The notes under the pieces are model-generated. The model was not told where the DNA came from, did not search any database, and saw only the letters and a program-made list of their open reading frames with translations. A stretch of DNA of 64,000 bases. Source: Paenibacillus sp. FSL A5-0031 (lineage in GTDB: Bacteria; Bacillota; Bacilli; Paenibacillales; Paenibacillaceae). Below, piece after piece: positions 55,669 to 64,000 of the stretch (positions are counted from its first letter, which is position 1; the number at the start of each line of letters is the position of its first letter). The translations under genes were made by a program, and so were the position numbers. The stretch is from NCBI RefSeq assembly GCF_001956295.1, contig NZ_MRTD01000004.1, positions 186,001 to 250,000 of the forward strand, written 5' to 3'.

Positions 55669-56313
55669 ATGACAGGAAAGACCCATCTTGCCATCGGAGC
55701 AGCTGTTGGTGCAGCCGCTTCTGTTTATTATCCCTTTACGATCGAGCACGCCGCTTTGTACATTGCTGTAGCCGGATTTTCAGCGCTAAGCGCTGATCTT
55801 GACGGACCAAGCATGCTCAGCACCAAGCTCAGCAAGCTATCGAAGCTCATTCGTGAGCTTACGCTTTGGTCCGGGTGCCTGCTAGCCGGAATCGTTGCCT
55901 ATTATTTTTTCACAGATCAGTCTCCATCACCGGTGTACATAGGCGTCGCAGCCGCTATCTTCCTACTGGGTCTTGTTGCTAAACAAGGCGTTATCCGAAA
56001 TGTGCTTGCCAGCGCGGTTGGCTGTGCGGTTATGTACGCAGGCTACTACTACCAAATGAACTGGCTTATCGGCTTCGGACTGTTTTCTGCTTGGGTGCCT
56101 TGGCTGAAGCACCGCGGTATGACGCATACAATATGGGCCGTTCCGATTTGGGGATATATCGGCCTTGGACTGGAAAATCAGCTCCAAATCGAAGGGATCG
56201 CGATCGTGGCTATGCTAGGTTATTTATCTCATCTCGTAGCGGACACGCTCACGCCAAGCGGCGTAAAGTGGCTATATCCGCTTACGAAAAAATCTTTTAA
56301 AATCCGTTTATAA
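55669..56313 (+). CDS. YdjM-like membrane-bound metal-dependent hydrolase family protein
   Basis: This 214-residue protein has about five membrane helices and the His/Asp cluster of the YdjM/DUF457 family: MTGKTHLAIG (His6), ALSADLDGPSML near residue 42, HRGMTHTIWAVP near 145, and LSHLVADTLTPSGV near 185. In E. coli, YdjM is an SOS-induced membrane protein of unknown enzymatic role. The ATG at 55669 follows CAGGAGGAATT. It may be cotranscribed with the small gene upstream. Confidence 0.9.
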   Translation: MTGKTHLAIGAAVGAAASVYYPFTIEHAALYIAVAGFSALSADLDGPSMLSTKLSKLSKLIRELTLWSGCLLAGIVAYYFFTDQSPSPVYIGVAAAIFLLGLVAKQGVIRNVLASAVGCAVMYAGYYYQMNWLIGFGLFSAWVPWLKHRGMTHTIWAVPIWGYIGLGLENQLQIEGIAIVAMLGYLSHLVADTLTPSGVKWLYPLTKKSFKIRL

Positions 56314-56317
56314 TCTA

Positions 56318-56375
56318 AAATAAAAGCGGCAGCCTGGACGAGTTACTAACGTCCGAGACTGCCGCTTTTTATTTA
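56318..56375. terminator. Bidirectional terminator
   Basis: AAAAGCGGCAG and CTGCCGCTTTTT form the outer stem, with an inner GGACG/CGTCC. It lies between the convergent YdjM-like and alpha/beta hydrolase genes. Confidence 0.85.
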
Positions 56376-56417
56376 GCCCACTATCTTCTTGATCAGCATC
56401 TGCTTCAAAATAATCAT

Positions 56418-57401
56418 CTATTTGTCTTGTTTTACTTGCTCCATAAATGCCCGGAAGTTCTCAGCGATTTCTTTTGACTTGGTATGGTGCAAATAATGAC
56501 CACCTTCAAATGTCATCACTTTACCATGAACAGAATCTTTTATTTGCTCTTCATGCAGCGGTATCCAACCTTTTACGCCTGTGTTATTCGCTTGTATAAA
56601 GAAAATAAGGGGAAGCTCTTTTGGGAATGATAAGCTTCGAGCTGCAACAAAATTGGGATAAAGATTTTCCAATTCATTTATGCTGGTGCTATTAAACATG
56701 TTTTTGTTTTGCAGCATCTTCATTTGTTTTTTTGTTTCATCATCATATGGCATCCCAGCAAACGGATCCTCACCAAAACTCGTCATCAATCTGCCGAAAC
56801 CTGATTGCTTGAGCAGTTTAAAAGTTCCTAATGGTAATTTTTTATCCATACCGCCTTGCGTTGGAACACTCGTATCGATCCCAACAAATGCACTCACTTC
56901 GTTTGGATATTTGTTCACATAATCGAGTCCGTAAATGCCTGTAATGGAGTGACCCATTAAAATAAAACGATCAATATTAAGGCTCTGCAGCGCTTCATGA
57001 ATTTCACTTACAATATTATCTGTCGTTCTTTCTTTGTTGGTTCTATCACTTAATCCATAACCAAAAGGCTCAACCACGACAACTTTGTAAAATGGCGACA
57101 GCTCATCAATTAACGGCTTAAAATCAAGCGCTGGTGTCGCAGTTCCTTGACCAGGCAGGAGCACGATTGTTTCTTCGCCTTGTCCCTGAATCAGAACATT
57201 CATATTTTTCCCGTCTACCTTTACAGACTGACCATAGGGTTTAATTTTACCTTCCTCTGATTTGCTGTTGATCTTATTCACAACAAATACTGTAGCTACA
57301 AAAAGGACGATTGCTATAACTATTACTGCTAATACTTTAAGTAAAATGAACAATATTTTTTTCATTTTACTGGCTGGTTTTTTACCTGAATTCAAATCCA
57401 T
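56418..57401 (-). CDS. Membrane-anchored alpha/beta hydrolase
   Basis: The ATG at 57401 is preferred because AGAGAGG lies eight bases upstream; an ATG at 57431 is also open. The ~327-residue protein has an N-terminal membrane helix (about 15-38) and an outer alpha/beta hydrolase domain, with oxyanion region LLPGQGTATP, nucleophile elbow GHSITG, and a late GGHYLHH with the catalytic His. The substrate is unknown; esterase or proline-iminopeptidase-like activity is possible. It is convergent with the YdjM-like gene and separated from the histidine kinase gene by a terminator. Confidence 0.88.
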   Translation of the reverse strand: MDLNSGKKPASKMKKILFILLKVLAVIVIAIVLFVATVFVVNKINSKSEEGKIKPYGQSVKVDGKNMNVLIQGQGEETIVLLPGQGTATPALDFKPLIDELSPFYKVVVVEPFGYGLSDRTNKERTTDNIVSEIHEALQSLNIDRFILMGHSITGIYGLDYVNKYPNEVSAFVGIDTSVPTQGGMDKKLPLGTFKLLKQSGFGRLMTSFGEDPFAGMPYDDETKKQMKMLQNKNMFNSTSINELENLYPNFVAARSLSFPKELPLIFFIQANNTGVKGWIPLHEEQIKDSVHGKVMTFEGGHYLHHTKSKEIAENFRAFMEQVKQDK

Positions 57402-57539
57402 TTTCTTTACCTCTCTTATGCTCACTCTCATCTTCTCCTGTCATTTTCTCTGTGTTGGGCACTCTTAATTGGCCGCTAAAGAAAGCTTATACGACGAAGA
57501 TGTACTCCGCGTGACGGCAATATGAACTGAATATGAACA

Positions 57540-57600
57540 GCAAAAAAAATGCTGCGGCAACACATGCAATGAGTTTGCACAGGCTGCTGCAGCATAAAGT
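57540..57600 (-). terminator. Terminator of the two-component system operon
   Basis: On the minus strand TTTATGCTGCAGC pairs with GCCGCAGCATTTTTTTT around an inner TGCAAAC/CATTGCA stem. It is 37 bases past the kinase stop. Confidence 0.8.
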
Positions 57601-57636
57601 AAACGAGCGATGTCGACTAATACAATATGAATCGAA

Positions 57637-59004
57637 TTATTCTGTCGGAGTAATGATTGGCAGGGTGACAATGAAGGTCGTTCCTCGGCCGGGCTCACTT
57701 TCCACTCGGATGTCACCTTGATGAAGCGATACGATCTGTTTAACGATGGCAAGCCCCATTCCGCTGCCTTCATATTTACGGCTATGGGAGCGATCCGCCT
57801 TAAAAAAGCGCTCGAAGATACGCTTCTGATCCTCTGGCGCAATACCGATGCCGCTGTCGGATATTCGGACGGTCACGTTTTTGATATCTTGTTTGATACT
57901 CACTTTAATGATGCCGCCATCCTGCGAAAATTTGATGCTATTGCCGATTATATTAGTCCAAACCTGATTTAACAGATCATGATCAGCTGAAAAAATAATG
58001 GTAGGCAAATGGAGCTCGAAATCGATATTGCGAGTCGACCACTGCGGCTGAATCGCGACGATAATTCGTCTTATTTGTTCGTCAAGTCTAAATGCGGTCA
58101 GCCGCATCTGTTGTGACTGTGATTCAAGCAAACTCAGCTTTAGCAGACTATCACTCATTTTGGACATCCGTTCGGCTTCAGCAATAATAATATCTAGGTA
58201 GCGAATTCGATCCTTATCCGCAACATTTGCTTGCTTGAGCGCTATAGCATAGCCAGATATCGACGTGAGCGGAGACTGAACTTCGTGCGAGACATTCGTT
58301 ACGAATTCTCTGCGCATCTGCTCCAACTGCTGCAGGTCATGCATCATTTCTTCGAAGCTTCGAGCCAGCGTTCCCAGCTCGCCCGTTTGTTTAATATTCA
58401 GCTTGACGTTGAAATCGCCAGATGCTATCCGTCTAGTCGCTTTTGTCAGCTTTTTGATTGGTCTTATTAGAAATATAGAGGCAATTAGAATAAATAAGCT
58501 GCCTGTAATCAACGCATAAGCGACAAAAGATAATCCCCATTTGAATACAAAAGAAGCAGATGGAGGGGAGAGTGCCTCCACAAACATCGCTTTCGTTCCC
58601 ATGTCTGTTTTGAGCGGCAATCCTATGAAAGTAACAGTCACCCCCTTCATACGAACCCGAACCATTTCTCCAGCTAATACCTTCATCACTTGTTCCTTGG
58701 CTATTACAGCAGGCTTATGCCCGTGCAGCGCTCCGAAAGACTGGAATCGATCCGTCGTTTCATAAATTCGAATATGATAGGAATTGAGCTGCTTCATTCC
58801 ACTTACGAACTTGTCCGCATCACGTGAGGGGATAGCCTCATAAATTCGCGCGATGTCTTGTCCAAAATTACGCATCAAAATTTGCGAGTTTTCACTCAAT
58901 TTTTCTTCAAATGCCCAAGTTGCCACAAAAAAAGCAATGATCGTGCCCCCGATCGTGGAGACTAGAAAAATGAGGACGACTCGTGTATATAAAGATTTAA
59001 TCAT
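57637..59004 (-). CDS. Sensor histidine kinase
   Basis: This 455-residue membrane kinase has helices at about 8-30 and 155-180, an outer sensor loop between them, a HAMP linker (FLIRPIKKLTKATRRIASGD), the dimerisation domain with phospho-His in FVTNVSHEVQSPLTS near residue 245, and a catalytic domain with SDSGIGIAPEDQKRIFERFF and GSGMGLAIVKQIV. It begins at 59004, overlapping the response regulator by 4 bp. The signal is unknown; the 125-residue outer loop has no recognised domain. Confidence 0.95.
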   Translation of the reverse strand: MIKSLYTRVVLIFLVSTIGGTIIAFFVATWAFEEKLSENSQILMRNFGQDIARIYEAIPSRDADKFVSGMKQLNSYHIRIYETTDRFQSFGALHGHKPAVIAKEQVMKVLAGEMVRVRMKGVTVTFIGLPLKTDMGTKAMFVEALSPPSASFVFKWGLSFVAYALITGSLFILIASIFLIRPIKKLTKATRRIASGDFNVKLNIKQTGELGTLARSFEEMMHDLQQLEQMRREFVTNVSHEVQSPLTSISGYAIALKQANVADKDRIRYLDIIIAEAERMSKMSDSLLKLSLLESQSQQMRLTAFRLDEQIRRIIVAIQPQWSTRNIDFELHLPTIIFSADHDLLNQVWTNIIGNSIKFSQDGGIIKVSIKQDIKNVTVRISDSGIGIAPEDQKRIFERFFKADRSHSRKYEGSGMGLAIVKQIVSLHQGDIRVESEPGRGTTFIVTLPIITPTE

Positions 59005-59675
59005 TCGTGCACCTCAAGCCGGTAGCCAAGCCCGCGCACCGTCTCGATATGAAAATCGGTAGTCGTCGCGAACCGTTCGCGCAGTCGTTTAACATGTACG
59101 TCTATCGTTCGATCGTCGCCTGCATAATCGATCCCCCAAATTTGATCGATCAGCTGCTCACGCGTATAGATTTGTCCAGGTGTTCCGGCGAGCTTATAAA
59201 GGAGTTCAAACTCCTTGAGCGGCAACGCAAGTGATTCCGTCCCTCTCATTACCTTATAGGTCTGCCGGTCAAGAATGATGCTGCCGAGCCGTATCGTCTG
59301 CGTAGAGCCAATTCGGTATCTTTTCAGAAGAGCCCCAACACGAGCCGTCAGCTCCAGTGGATCAAATGGTTTCGTCAAATAATCATCCGTCCCGAGCTGG
59401 AAACCCTTCACCTTCTCCCATGTTTCGCCTCTTGCAGTCAGCATAAGTAACGGAAGATCAGGATTGCTTCTTCGGAGCTCCTTGCACAACGTCCAACCAT
59501 CCATAATCGGCATCATAATATCGAGTACGACAAGATCAATATGTGTCTGTGCATAGACAGCCAGCGCTTCCTTGCCGTCTCCCGCTTCAGCCGTTTCGAA
59601 TCCGTCATTGCGTAGAAATAAACAAACGAGTTCGCGAATGTTCGCATCATCATCAGCAACCAGTATAGTAGGCAT
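59001..59675 (-). CDS. OmpR-family response regulator
   Basis: This 224-residue protein has a receiver domain with acidic residues Asp8-10, phospho-acceptor Asp52 (VVLDIMMP) and Lys near 102 (YLTKPFDP), followed by a winged-helix DNA-binding domain (about 130-222: YTREQLIDQIWG, RTIDVHVKRLRERF, VRGLGYRLE). It is translationally coupled to the histidine kinase. Target genes cannot be assigned; no other gene in the operon hints at the response. Confidence 0.96.
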   Translation of the reverse strand: MPTILVADDDANIRELVCLFLRNDGFETAEAGDGKEALAVYAQTHIDLVVLDIMMPIMDGWTLCKELRRSNPDLPLLMLTARGETWEKVKGFQLGTDDYLTKPFDPLELTARVGALLKRYRIGSTQTIRLGSIILDRQTYKVMRGTESLALPLKEFELLYKLAGTPGQIYTREQLIDQIWGIDYAGDDRTIDVHVKRLRERFATTTDFHIETVRGLGYRLEVHE

Positions 59676-59761
59676 TCGTTCCCTCTTTCCCTGTTATGCG
59701 TCCATATAATAGTAATCATTATACTATAAATCGTGTTGAATGATAAAAACAGCACAGAACA

Positions 59762-59804
59762 GACAAAAGCAGCTGACCTTTGAGGTGAGCTGCCGCTTTT
59801 TTTA
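59762..59804 (-). terminator. Terminator of the SelO-like gene
   Basis: On the minus strand GCAGCTCACC pairs with GGTCAGCTGC, followed by TTTTG. It lies just past the stop at 59807. Confidence 0.75.
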
Positions 59805-59806
59805 TA

Positions 59807-61282
59807 TCAGGTACCGCAAAAGGTTTGGTATGGACGAGTTGATACCCCAGGGAGCGTGTAATGATCAGACCGTTCGCGGGAGTGATTGTATGGGCTCGAA
59901 AGAACACTCAGAAGCTGCTCCATCACACGGTTGTCGCCTTGCTTCACTGCGGCTTCTAGCGCCTCTTCTACTCGAAGGTTGCGCGGAATTACCGCAGGGT
60001 TGCTTGCGCCCATCAACTGATAAGATGCCGCTTTGGATTCCGGCTGCCTGCCAAGTCTCGCTTGCCACAGCTCATACCATGGTGCAAATCCCTCGGTACC
60101 AAAAATAGCTGTGTCTTCAGGTTTATCTATTGTGAACGAGCGGAAGGTATTGGTGTAATCCGCACCATGCTCCTGCATCATGCGAAGCAAATCTGTAATT
60201 AGAGCCTCGTCCTCAAGCTCCTCATTAAAAATTCCAAGCTTCACTCTCATTCCATTAAGCCAGCTCTGATGGTACAACTCTGCAAATCCAGATAACGCAT
60301 CCTCTGCCAGTTTTATAGCTTGTTCTTCGTTGTCATGCAGCAGCGGCAAAAGCGCCTCAGCAAATCTAGCGAGATTCCACGCGGCGATACGCGGTTGGTT
60401 GCCATAGGCATAACGGCCATGAACATCAATGGAGCTGAATACCGTTTCGGGATCATAGGCATCCATAAAGGCGCAAGGCCCATAATCAATGGTCTCCCCG
60501 CTAATCGACATATTGTCTGTATTCATCACACCGTGGATAAAACCAACGAGCTGCCATTTGGCGATTAGCCCTGCCTGACGCTTAATCACTTCTTGAAGCA
60601 GGCGAAGATAGCGATTTTCAGCGTCGCCAACCTCTGGGTAATGCCTTTGCAAAGTGTAATCAGCAAGTTGTCTGAGTTCTTCAGCCGTACCCCACTGGGC
60701 AACATATTGAAAAGTGCCAACGCGCAGATGGCTGGAAGCCACGCGGGTCAGAATTGCACCCGGCAGCTCCGTTTCGCGGTATACAGGCTCGCCAGTTGTG
60801 ACAACGGCGAGGCTGCGAGTGGTAGCAATACCAAGCGCGTGCATAGCCTCACTTATAATATATTCGCGAAGCATAGGTCCAAGTGACGCCCGGCCGTCGC
60901 CTCCACGGGAGTATGGCGTTCTGCCAGAACCTTTAAACTGAATATCAAACCTCTCACCTGTGGGCGTAATTTGTTCACCCAGCAATAGCGCACGGCCATC
61001 CCCTAATCTGTTAAAATGTCCAAATTGATGCCCAGCATAAGCTTGAGCAAGCGGCAAAGCGCCTTCGGGAATCTCGTTGCCAGAAAGCATAGCAGCACCG
61101 TCCTGGCTTAGAAGCGATTGAACATTTAAACCTAGTGATTTTGCGAGCGATTCATTCATAATATTCAACTGCGGAGAGTGCACAGGCGGCGGGCTCATTT
61201 TTGTGAAAAATGAGTCCGACAGCCGTGCATAACTGTTGTCAAAGTTCCAACCTATTTTATCTAATGCTGTTTCCTCAGTCAT
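59807..61282 (-). CDS. selO: SelO/YdiU-family protein AMP transferase
   Basis: This 491-residue protein matches the SelO pseudokinase family along its length: [20 protein letters not shown] near residue 80, [18 protein letters not shown] near 115, [14 protein letters not shown] near 180, then [20 protein letters not shown] near 250, and a C-terminus ending YQTFCGT. Family members flip ATP and transfer AMP to Ser/Thr/Tyr of other proteins, linked to redox stress. The C-terminal Cys is retained. The ATG at 61282 follows a GGAGATACG site. Single gene. Confidence 0.95.
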   Translation of the reverse strand: MTEETALDKIGWNFDNSYARLSDSFFTKMSPPPVHSPQLNIMNESLAKSLGLNVQSLLSQDGAAMLSGNEIPEGALPLAQAYAGHQFGHFNRLGDGRALLLGEQITPTGERFDIQFKGSGRTPYSRGGDGRASLGPMLREYIISEAMHALGIATTRSLAVVTTGEPVYRETELPGAILTRVASSHLRVGTFQYVAQWGTAEELRQLADYTLQRHYPEVGDAENRYLRLLQEVIKRQAGLIAKWQLVGFIHGVMNTDNMSISGETIDYGPCAFMDAYDPETVFSSIDVHGRYAYGNQPRIAAWNLARFAEALLPLLHDNEEQAIKLAEDALSGFAELYHQSWLNGMRVKLGIFNEELEDEALITDLLRMMQEHGADYTNTFRSFTIDKPEDTAIFGTEGFAPWYELWQARLGRQPESKAASYQLMGASNPAVIPRNLRVEEALEAAVKQGDNRVMEQLLSVLSSPYNHSRERSDHYTLPGVSTRPYQTFCGT

Positions 61283-61554
61283 CGTATCTCCTATATTCTT
61301 GTGTCGTTTATCTTCGTTATTGCATGGTCATCTAATGGAAAAAAGTCATAAATACCATTTATCACCTAGATGGTTCCCATATTTTCGCAAGGCAATTCGT
61401 TTTATATAGATTGATTATAACACCATTTCCTCCTTCGCTTCTCCTCTTTGAACCTGAGCAAGCGTTTGTGGGTGGTTTGATTGGTCCAATACTGTGAATA
61501 GCAGACTTCGAATAGGAAAATGAATGCATAGCCATTGAGCAGAGTGCTGCATGA

Positions 61555-63762
61555 TCAATCTAAGTACTTCTCGGGATATAGCAGCTTCTGCAGCCTCAAA
61601 AGGATCGCCGCCGCTTGCTCTCGGACCAGCGTCTGCCGCGGATTGAACTTGCCGTCGCTGCCGACCATCACCTTATACTCGTTGACGGCTTGGATAGCGT
61701 GGAGACTCGTCGCGGATAGACCCTTAATGTCGCTGAACGCCATTCGACCCTCACTGCCGAAGGTTGCTAAACGACCAGCATTTGCGGTCATCATCGCTGC
61801 CTCTTCACGGGTAATCGTACGCTCTGGCTCGAACCGCCCGGACGTACGGTCAGTAATGCCGAGCTTTGCAGCTCTTGCGATTTCGTCGCTGTACCATTTG
61901 CCCGCTGGAACATCATTGAAGGGAGAGCTGCCAGCAGGCTGATCCGTAGCGCCGTGTACCAAGCGGAGCAGCATGGCTGCGAACTCAGCGCGAGACAATG
62001 TCTTTTTCGGAGCCAGCACATTATCCTTCACGCTTACGCCCTGAATGTAACCTTCATAAAGTGCATGTGCCATATTTTCTCTTGCCCAGCCAGCAACTTG
62101 ATTAGCATCCTTAAAGTCAGCCAACGGAGGAGCAGAGACCGATAAATAGTAAAGATTTTTGGCCACAGCAGGCGCAGCATCCTTCCGATACCCGGTAAGA
62201 GTAACAACATGCACACCGGATGGCATGCCTGCAAAAGCCACTTTCCCTTTCGCATCGGTCACCATCGTCTTCCCACCTACTGTCACCGTTATATTCGGCG
62301 CCGGCAGATGACCCGATTTACGATTCGCTTTCTTAACGAACAGCTCGAAAGGAGAATTCGCTGAAGGCCGTCCCTCAGCTAGTTCGCCATTTACATTTGA
62401 GCCATTAACCACGACTAAGTCGATAACCTCGGTTGTATCCGAACCATAATAAAGCAGCAATCGACTTCTATCACTAAGAACATTCCCGCTGCTAGCATTT
62501 TCTGGGAACATCCAACTGCCATATCTACTATACTCAGCGAACTTCCATCCATTCTTTCCGCCGTATTGCAGGGCGTCGATGCCTTTAATCGAGGTGATTA
62601 CCATCTCCCCGGAAGGAGCTGTCTTCGTCTCATAGGCAATTCCTTCTTGCTTAAGAAAAGCAAGAGCCGTATCAATCGCCTTACCGCCACTTGGAACGCG
62701 TCCTTGTGCAATCGTACCGGTAGGCCCCTCGATCTGAATAATCGCGCTGCCCGCAGCCAAATTCAAGTCATCGATCAGCCGTTCTTTGCCGTTCACATGC
62801 AGCTTATAAGCGGTCAACGCCAAATAAGCGTGGAGCGTCGCCGTCATATCCAAAACGCCATCGCTGCGCTCCGAGAATCCACCTTCATCCAATCGACGAG
62901 ACATCAGAAAATCGAGCGGCTGAACGCCTCCCTGCTGCGCGAACGCAGCAGCGTCCATTCGTTGCGATGACAGTGCAATGATAACCTGTGCTGTCGCCGC
63001 TGTGCTGAATTCGAAACCGCCGTCGACTGATTGCTGCATGCGCAGCCACTCCAGCGCTTTCTGCTCTGACTCCGTCAGCTCCCGATCTTGCGATCTCGAA
63101 ATGAGTGACAATCCTGTCACAGCTACAGCCGTTGCCATAGCACTACCTTTCCCATTAACGGACTCGGACCAGCTTCCATCTTTCAGCTGCTGATTTGTGA
63201 TGATATGAGAAAACGCGTCAGGATACCAGAAAGGGTTTGAATTAGGAGAGTAGGGACTGGAACTCTTCGCCACGACATAAGCGGGTACGAGTTCATATAT
63301 CCCTTTCTTCTCAAGGTCAGGATTGTTCAAAACGGCTGAGAAAAAATCAAGACCAGCGATATTGTTAATGTTGCTGCCGCCAGCAGCAGCATAAGCGATC
63401 ACCGTTCTTGTCATTTCTGTATACGTATCAAATCTTCCGCCATTGTTTAATATGACATCCGCTTTCTCCTGCAGGAAGCCTTTTGGAACTGCTCGGCCGT
63501 TCTTTGCAAATCCGATCGCCGCCCAATCCGAAAAGGGCTTCTGATCATATAGCAATTGCTCCGCTTCCTTTAATGCATCCTGCATGTCTGTTGTGAAGGC
63601 CAGCGAACGATCGACCTTGCTGCTTGCGTTAACGCTGCCGCCAGATGCCAGCTTCTCCGGCGTATTGGCTGACGCGACGCCAACAAGCAGCTGCAACATC
63701 AGACATCCAGCCAGAAAGACGCGCCCCATTCTCATTATTAATTTCAATCCATTTTGTTTCAT
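61555..63762 (-). CDS. SLH-domain surface protein with cyclase-fold repeats
   Basis: This 735-residue precursor has a signal peptide (cut near residue 33, after VASA), then an (alpha/alpha) barrel-like region of the squalene-cyclase/prenyltransferase type (about 40-330, with repeats such as WLRMQQSVDGGFEFS and LMSRRLDEGGFSE). A DUF4430/transcobalamin-C-like domain follows (about 345-440), then an Ig-like stretch, and three SLH domains at the C-terminus (from FKDANQVAGWARENMAHALY) that bind cell-wall polymer. The combination resembles cobalamin-binding intrinsic-factor-like proteins, so capture of a small ligand at the cell surface is possible. The ATG at 63762 follows GGAGGGGGAG. Single gene. 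Confidence 0.88.
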   Translation of the reverse strand: MKQNGLKLIMRMGRVFLAGCLMLQLLVGVASANTPEKLASGGSVNASSKVDRSLAFTTDMQDALKEAEQLLYDQKPFSDWAAIGFAKNGRAVPKGFLQEKADVILNNGGRFDTYTEMTRTVIAYAAAGGSNINNIAGLDFFSAVLNNPDLEKKGIYELVPAYVVAKSSSPYSPNSNPFWYPDAFSHIITNQQLKDGSWSESVNGKGSAMATAVAVTGLSLISRSQDRELTESEQKALEWLRMQQSVDGGFEFSTAATAQVIIALSSQRMDAAAFAQQGGVQPLDFLMSRRLDEGGFSERSDGVLDMTATLHAYLALTAYKLHVNGKERLIDDLNLAAGSAIIQIEGPTGTIAQGRVPSGGKAIDTALAFLKQEGIAYETKTAPSGEMVITSIKGIDALQYGGKNGWKFAEYSRYGSWMFPENASSGNVLSDRSRLLLYYGSDTTEVIDLVVVNGSNVNGELAEGRPSANSPFELFVKKANRKSGHLPAPNITVTVGGKTMVTDAKGKVAFAGMPSGVHVVTLTGYRKDAAPAVAKNLYYLSVSAPPLADFKDANQVAGWARENMAHALYEGYIQGVSVKDNVLAPKKTLSRAEFAAMLLRLVHGATDQPAGSSPFNDVPAGKWYSDEIARAAKLGITDRTSGRFEPERTITREEAAMMTANAGRLATFGSEGRMAFSDIKGLSATSLHAIQAVNEYKVMVGSDGKFNPRQTLVREQAAAILLRLQKLLYPEKYLD

Positions 63763-63865
63763 TCGTATTGCTCCCCCTCCTGCAAATCAACGTAAATCGT
63801 TTTAATGGTAAAATTTACACTAATTGTTAGACGGTACAAAACGTTATTTGTTTCGAATCATCTAA

Positions 63866-63922
63866 ATAAAAACGGCGATAGACTAGGGCGTCATCATGAC
63901 GTGCTAGTCTGTCGCCGTATAG
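63866..63922 (-). terminator. Terminator of the gene entering from the right edge
   Basis: ACGGCGA-AGACTAG pairs with CTAGTCT-TCGCCGT around an inner GCGTCAT/ATGACG stem, and on the minus strand is followed by TTTTTATTT. It sits 20 bases past the stop codon at 63943. Confidence 0.75.
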
Positions 63923-63942
63923 TTGGACAATAGCAGGCTGGC

Positions 63943-64000
63943 TTAATTCCATACCTGATCCAATTTGTCTGAATAAAAAAAGATAGCTCTCTTGTACGAC
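63943..64000 (-). CDS. C-terminal end of an unidentified protein (partial, right edge)
   Basis: On the minus strand a frame is open from the window edge to TAA at 63945-63943, giving the tail SYKRAIFFYSDKLDQVWN. A strong minus-strand terminator follows 20 bases later, which supports it being real. Too little is visible to name the family. Confidence 0.45.
   Translation of the reverse strand, partial: SYKRAIFFYSDKLDQVWN

Overview
The window looks like chromosome from a Paenibacillus-type Firmicute. The evidence is the strong AGGAGG-like ribosome binding sites, frequent TTG/GTG starts, glycerol genes of the GlpP antitermination type, an ECF sigma factor paired with a DUF4179 membrane protein, an SLH-domain surface protein, and many carbohydrate genes with AraC, LacI and GntR regulators. 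The taxonomic call is an inference from gene content. No rRNA, tRNA, CRISPR array, insertion sequence or phage gene was recognised.

Layout. 1-1507: 5' part of an ABC exporter, cut by the left edge. 1732-7587: five-gene operon (Zn-alcohol dehydrogenase, aldo/keto reductase, UxaA, UxaB, lactonase; all minus strand) that together spells out an L-galactose to 2-keto-3-deoxygluconate route, with a divergent GNAT-AraC pair (7765-9114). 9182-12063: ABC-2 exporter with its HTH regulator. 12235-13179: DMT permease. 13295-20474: six-gene minus-strand operon (inositol-monophosphatase-like phosphatase, metallo-beta-lactamase-fold protein, Fbp/Afu-type ABC importer, secreted Vps62-like protein), facing a GntR/UTRA regulator; both promoters carry the same 13-bp operator core just after the -10. 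21641-25634: ABC-2 permease, HlyD-like protein and an orphan lipoamide dehydrogenase, opposite a TetR regulator, with a 40-bp palindrome and a promoter-embedded site between them. 25874-30253: giant kinase-like/AAA/GAF/LuxR regulator. 30431-34180: LamG-GH51 arabinofuranosidase without a signal peptide. 34545-41302: acyltransferase, two unknown membrane-anchored proteins, VOC dioxygenase, two GNATs, ECF sigma/DUF4179 pair. 41417-44637: LysR, then three 41-bp tandem repeats directly ahead of an ABC-2 exporter. 44722-45798: CzcD-type zinc exporter with an SmtB/CzrA-like operator. 46031-51055: glpD, glpK, glpP and a LacI regulator. 51196-55410: zinc-type ArsR sensor, GH78 rhamnosidase and divergent AraC. 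55460-64000: a small 53-aa ORF, YdjM-like protein, alpha/beta hydrolase, two-component system, SelO, SLH/cyclase-fold surface protein, and the tail of one more gene.

The genes most likely to act together are the L-galactose operon, the candidate organophosphate-import operon with its GntR switch, the TetR-controlled lpd/HlyD/ABC-2 set, and the GlpP-controlled glycerol genes. The least explained structures are the tandem repeats at 42436-42565, the 1459-aa regulator with a degenerate kinase domain, and the six-gene Vps62/ABC/MBL/phosphatase operon. All functional calls rest on reading motifs by eye; no database search was run.
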